From: Pseudomonadota bacterium | GTDB lineage: Bacteria > Pseudomonadota > Gammaproteobacteria > Burkholderiales > Rhodocyclaceae | Assembly (NCBI GenBank): GCA_023459095.1 | Contig: JAEWVQ010000027.1 | Span: 1 to 7,777 of the forward strand | DNA: 7,777 nt | Reading direction: 5' to 3' | Shown here: in pieces, positions 5,791 to 7,777 of the stretch | Layout: every line of letters begins with the position of its first letter | How positions within the stretch are numbered: position 1 is the first letter of the stretch | The notes under the pieces: generated by a model | What the model was told of the DNA's origin: nothing | Databases searched by the model: none | The model's input: only the letters and a program-made list of their open reading frames with translations | Position numbers and translations under genes: made by a program

Positions 5791-6313
5791 TCGGTTGCGG
5801 CACGAAGCCGAGCAGGGCGGGGAGGTCGGCGCGCGCCGCTGCGCGCAGGTCGACGCCGTGCCAGCGCACCGTGGCGCCGTCGGCGACGGCGAGTAGGGCT
5901 TCGGCCTCCACCGGGCCGCCGTCGGCGTCGCAGCACTTGTCGACGAAGGCAGCGAGGTCGCGGTCGTCGAGGAGGCCGGGGCCGGCCGCGGTGGCGACCG
6001 CGACATTGCCTTCGTCATCGACCACGACCGCGCTCACCGTGCCCGCGGCACGCCCGGTGTGGGCAATGAGGCCGCCGTCGGGCTGCAGGCGCAGCACCAG
6101 CGGGGCGTAATCGAGGTCGACGAAGACGCGCTGCGGGCCGTTGCGCACGAACCAGGCGCCGTCGGCGCCGGCTTCGTAATGGCGGTTGAGGAAGTCGATC
6201 AGCCCGCCATGGACCACCGGTTCGCCGCGCAGCCGCCAGCGCCCGCGGCGGTCGAGCGCGAGCCAGCCGTACACCGCGGGGAGCTGGGGCCAGGCCGGCA
6301 GTGCGGCGCTCAT
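5783..6313 (-). CDS. Conserved protein of unknown function (DUF2946/DUF2944-like)
   Basis: A 176-residue soluble protein without signal peptide or clear membrane segment. The N-terminal half reads 'YGWLALDRRGRWRLRGEPV', then 'LIDFLNRHYEAGADGAWFV' and 'NGPQRVFVDLDYAPLVLRL', a pattern I associate with a small proteobacterial protein family carrying a DUF294x label; the exact number is from memory and not certain. The C-terminal half is Ala/Asp-rich ('DDRDLAAFVDKC'). No catalytic motif is evident. The chosen ATG at 6313 lies five nt after the stop of the upstream hydrolase gene. An in-frame GTG at 6322 would overlap that stop as GTGA, so either start implies translational coupling. Co-transcription with the hydrolase suggests a linked role, but none can be named. 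The open frame continues upstream antisense-shifted through the hydrolase to 7258, and that extension is a shadow. Confidence 0.8.
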   Translation of the reverse strand: MSAALPAWPQLPAVYGWLALDRRGRWRLRGEPVVHGGLIDFLNRHYEAGADGAWFVRNGPQRVFVDLDYAPLVLRLQPDGGLIAHTGRAAGTVSAVVVDDEGNVAVATAAGPGLLDDRDLAAFVDKCCDADGGPVEAEALLAVADGATVRWHGVDLRAAARADLPALLGFVPQPTA

Positions 6314-6318
6314 CGTGC

Positions 6319-7455
6319 TCACGCCAGATCGGCGAGCGGATGCGCGCCCGTGTGCTGCGGGCGGAACAGGGCGTCGAGGTAGGCCGGGGTGACTTCGGCG
6401 AGCGAGGCGTGCTGCCAGCGTGGCGCGTGATCCTTGTCCACCACGAGTGCGCGCACGCCTTCGGAAAAGTCGGCAGTCATGATCGCGGCCAGCGACACGC
6501 CGTATTCGAGGCGGAACACCTCGGCCAGCGACAGGTGCGGCACGCGCTGCCACAGTGCGTGAGACAAGGCTGCCGAACTCGGCGAGCCCTTGATGAAGGC
6601 GTCGCCGGCGGCGGCGAGCCAGGGGTCGGGGTCGGCGGCGAGCGCGCGCAGGCCGGCGGCGGTGTGTGCCAGCCCCTGATGGCCGATGGCTGCGTCGATG
6701 CGGTCGAAATGGCGGCGCAGGTTCGATTCGGGCAGACCGTCGCGCTGCGCGAACTCCTCGAGCAGATGGCTCAGGCGGTTGCGGTTGGCGTCGGCGCCGG
6801 TGTCGCCCGCGTCCCATCGCGTCTGGCCGAAGGCGGCGAGTACGCGGGCCTTGTCGTCGTGGGCGAGGACGAAGTCGGCGAGCCCGGCAAAGCGCGCGTC
6901 GGCGGCGTTCAGGGTGGCCGCGGTGAGCGCCATGAACAGGCCGATGCGGCCCGGCAGGCGGCGCAGGAACCAGCTGCCGCCGACGTCCGGATACAGGCCG
7001 ATGCGGATCTCCGGCATCGCCATGCGGGTCTGCGCGGTCACCACACGGTGCGAGGCGCCGGCGAGCAGGCCGAGGCCGCCGCCCATCACCACGCCGTGGC
7101 CCCACGCCAGCAGCGGCTTGGGGAAGGTGTGCAGGCGGTAGTCGAGGCGGTATTCGCGCTCGAAGAAGGCGGCCGCGGCCGCAGGCGGGGTGTCGCGCCC
7201 GGCGGCGCGCTCGGCGGCGATCGCTTCGCGCAGCGCGCGGATGTTGCCGCCGGCGCACAGCGCGCGGTCGCCGGCGCCGTCGAGCACCACGCCGACGATG
7301 TCGGGGTCGGCGGCCCAGGCGTCGAGCTGGGGGGCGAGGCGGTCGATCATCTCCAGCGACAGCGCGTTGAGCGCGCGCTCGGCGTTGAGCGTGGCATGGC
7401 CGAAACGGCGGCCGCAGGCGGTCGGAATTTCGCGCAGGATCACGCAGTCGCTCAT
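6319..7455 (-). CDS. Enoyl-CoA hydratase/isomerase family; 3-hydroxyisobutyryl-CoA hydrolase-like
   Basis: A 378-residue cytoplasmic enzyme of the crotonase superfamily. The CoA-binding/oxyanion loop 'CAGGNIRAL' is at 67-75 and the second oxyanion segment 'HGVVMGGGLGL' at 120-130. 'MPEIRIGLYPDVGGSWFL' at 147-164 carries E149 and D157, the eight-residue spacing of the acidic pair in 3-hydroxyisobutyryl-CoA hydrolases. The long C-terminal extension (about 200-378) is typical of this subgroup (ECH_2, about 350-380 residues) and longer than a standard hydratase (about 260). The probable reaction is hydrolysis of 3-hydroxyisobutyryl-CoA in valine breakdown; a broader acyl-CoA hydrolase or hydratase role is possible. 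CGGAGAA lies nine nt upstream of the ATG at 7455, a good ribosome site. The next gene downstream starts at or just after its stop, so they form an operon. Confidence 0.9.
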   Translation of the reverse strand: MSDCVILREIPTACGRRFGHATLNAERALNALSLEMIDRLAPQLDAWAADPDIVGVVLDGAGDRALCAGGNIRALREAIAAERAAGRDTPPAAAAAFFEREYRLDYRLHTFPKPLLAWGHGVVMGGGLGLLAGASHRVVTAQTRMAMPEIRIGLYPDVGGSWFLRRLPGRIGLFMALTAATLNAADARFAGLADFVLAHDDKARVLAAFGQTRWDAGDTGADANRNRLSHLLEEFAQRDGLPESNLRRHFDRIDAAIGHQGLAHTAAGLRALAADPDPWLAAAGDAFIKGSPSSAALSHALWQRVPHLSLAEVFRLEYGVSLAAIMTADFSEGVRALVVDKDHAPRWQHASLAEVTPAYLDALFRPQHTGAHPLADLA

Positions 7456-7489
7456 GGTCTTGTTCTCCGGTTGGGGTTCTGGGGTCGGG

Positions 7490-7504
7490 GGGCGATTCTC
7501 GCCC
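7490..7504. other. Small perfect hairpin upstream of the hydrolase gene
   Basis: GGGCGA / TCGCCC form a 6-bp stem with a TTC loop in the 117-bp gap between two - strand genes. Outer bases GGTC and GACC can extend the stem after a small internal loop. No T-run follows on either strand. It may separate the two transcripts or lie in the hydrolase leader, but function is unproven. Confidence 0.25.
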
Positions 7505-7572
7505 GAGACCGGGGTTCAGGGAAGCGCTGCCCGTCGGCCTCGTCTCCGCCCGCGTTGCCGCTCAGCGGTCGG

Positions 7573-7777
7573 TCAGTCGCAGGCGGCGGCGAGCGCGGCG
7601 GGGGCGGGCGCGTGCCAGCGCAGTTCGCCGCTTGCCAGGTCGTAGTCGGCCAGGGTGGCGAGCGGACCGCCGATGTCGCGGGCGGCGTAGTGCATCAGGC
7701 TCAGACGCTGGATGCGGCAGGCGAGCGGCGGCGCGGCGGGGTGGGCGTCGAGCCGCGCGCACACCGCGGCGGTTGGC
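7573..7777 (-). CDS. Unidentified protein, C-terminal fragment
   Basis: The - strand frame is open from the window edge to TGA at 7573-7575, giving the last 67 complete codons. The visible part reads '...CRIQRLSLMHYAARDIGG' then 'LATLADYDLASGELRWHAP' and ends 'LAAACD'. It has a mixed, soluble-protein-like composition with no membrane segment. I do not recognise the family from this tail. Codon use agrees with its neighbours (strong G/C third positions). A GTG at 7764 could in principle start a short protein, but a continuing gene is more likely. The hydrolase gene begins 118 nt further on in the same direction. Confidence 0.6.
   Translation of the reverse strand, partial: PTAAVCARLDAHPAAPPLACRIQRLSLMHYAARDIGGPLATLADYDLASGELRWHAPAPAALAAACD

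Noticed and set aside
5357..5896. A 179-residue + strand open frame after gene B
   Set aside because: It overlaps the end of gene B in another frame and runs antisense into the DUF gene; the product is Arg/Ser-rich without recognisable domain.
5783..7258. A 491-residue open frame on the - strand covering the unknown protein and most of the hydrolase gene
   Set aside because: Only its last 176 residues read as a real protein. The upstream part is Arg/Pro-rich, out of frame with the well-supported hydrolase, and comes from high GC suppressing stops.
1..7777. CRISPR array, rRNA or insertion sequence
   Set aside because: No regularly spaced repeats, no rRNA-like sequence, and no transposase frame or terminal inverted repeats were seen on either strand.

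Overview
The window is GC-rich, densely coding DNA with the codon habits and gene families of a betaproteobacterium. The mix of a TonB siderophore-receptor end, a DUF4124 periplasmic protein, an AI-2E transporter and a valine-type CoA hydrolase would fit the Rhodocyclales (Azoarcus/Thauera-like). That placement is inference from style, not from a marker gene.

Left block (1-2437): the C-terminal end of a TonB-dependent outer-membrane receptor (+), a secreted DUF4124 protein with a tandem cysteine-bounded repeat (+), and a convergent AI-2E family membrane protein (-). The last two genes share one hairpin that contains both stop codons.

Middle block (2438-5782): 566 bp without a recognisable gene, holding a strong orphan terminator, is followed by two tightly coupled + strand genes and another 385 bp without a gene. 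The first gene (425 aa, GTG start) looks like a string of winged-helix domains. The second (371 aa, TTG start directly after the first gene's stop) carries an N-terminal PD-(D/E)XK nuclease-like core (D43/D45, D63-x-K65) and a long helical C-terminal region. By eye both genes are less GC-rich than their surroundings and use AGG arginine codons more freely. Their flanks carry degenerate dispersed-repeat sequence and no integrase or transposase. I know of no named system with this pairing. A small, probably horizontally acquired DNA-binding plus nuclease module, possibly for defence, is the main point of interest here.

Right block (5783-7777): a - strand pair made of a 3-hydroxyisobutyryl-CoA hydrolase/enoyl-CoA hydratase-like enzyme and an overlapping or adjacent conserved protein of unknown function. 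Upstream of them lies the C-terminal end of another - strand gene cut by the window edge. This block looks like ordinary chromosomal metabolism, so the two-gene module appears to be inserted between housekeeping neighbours.
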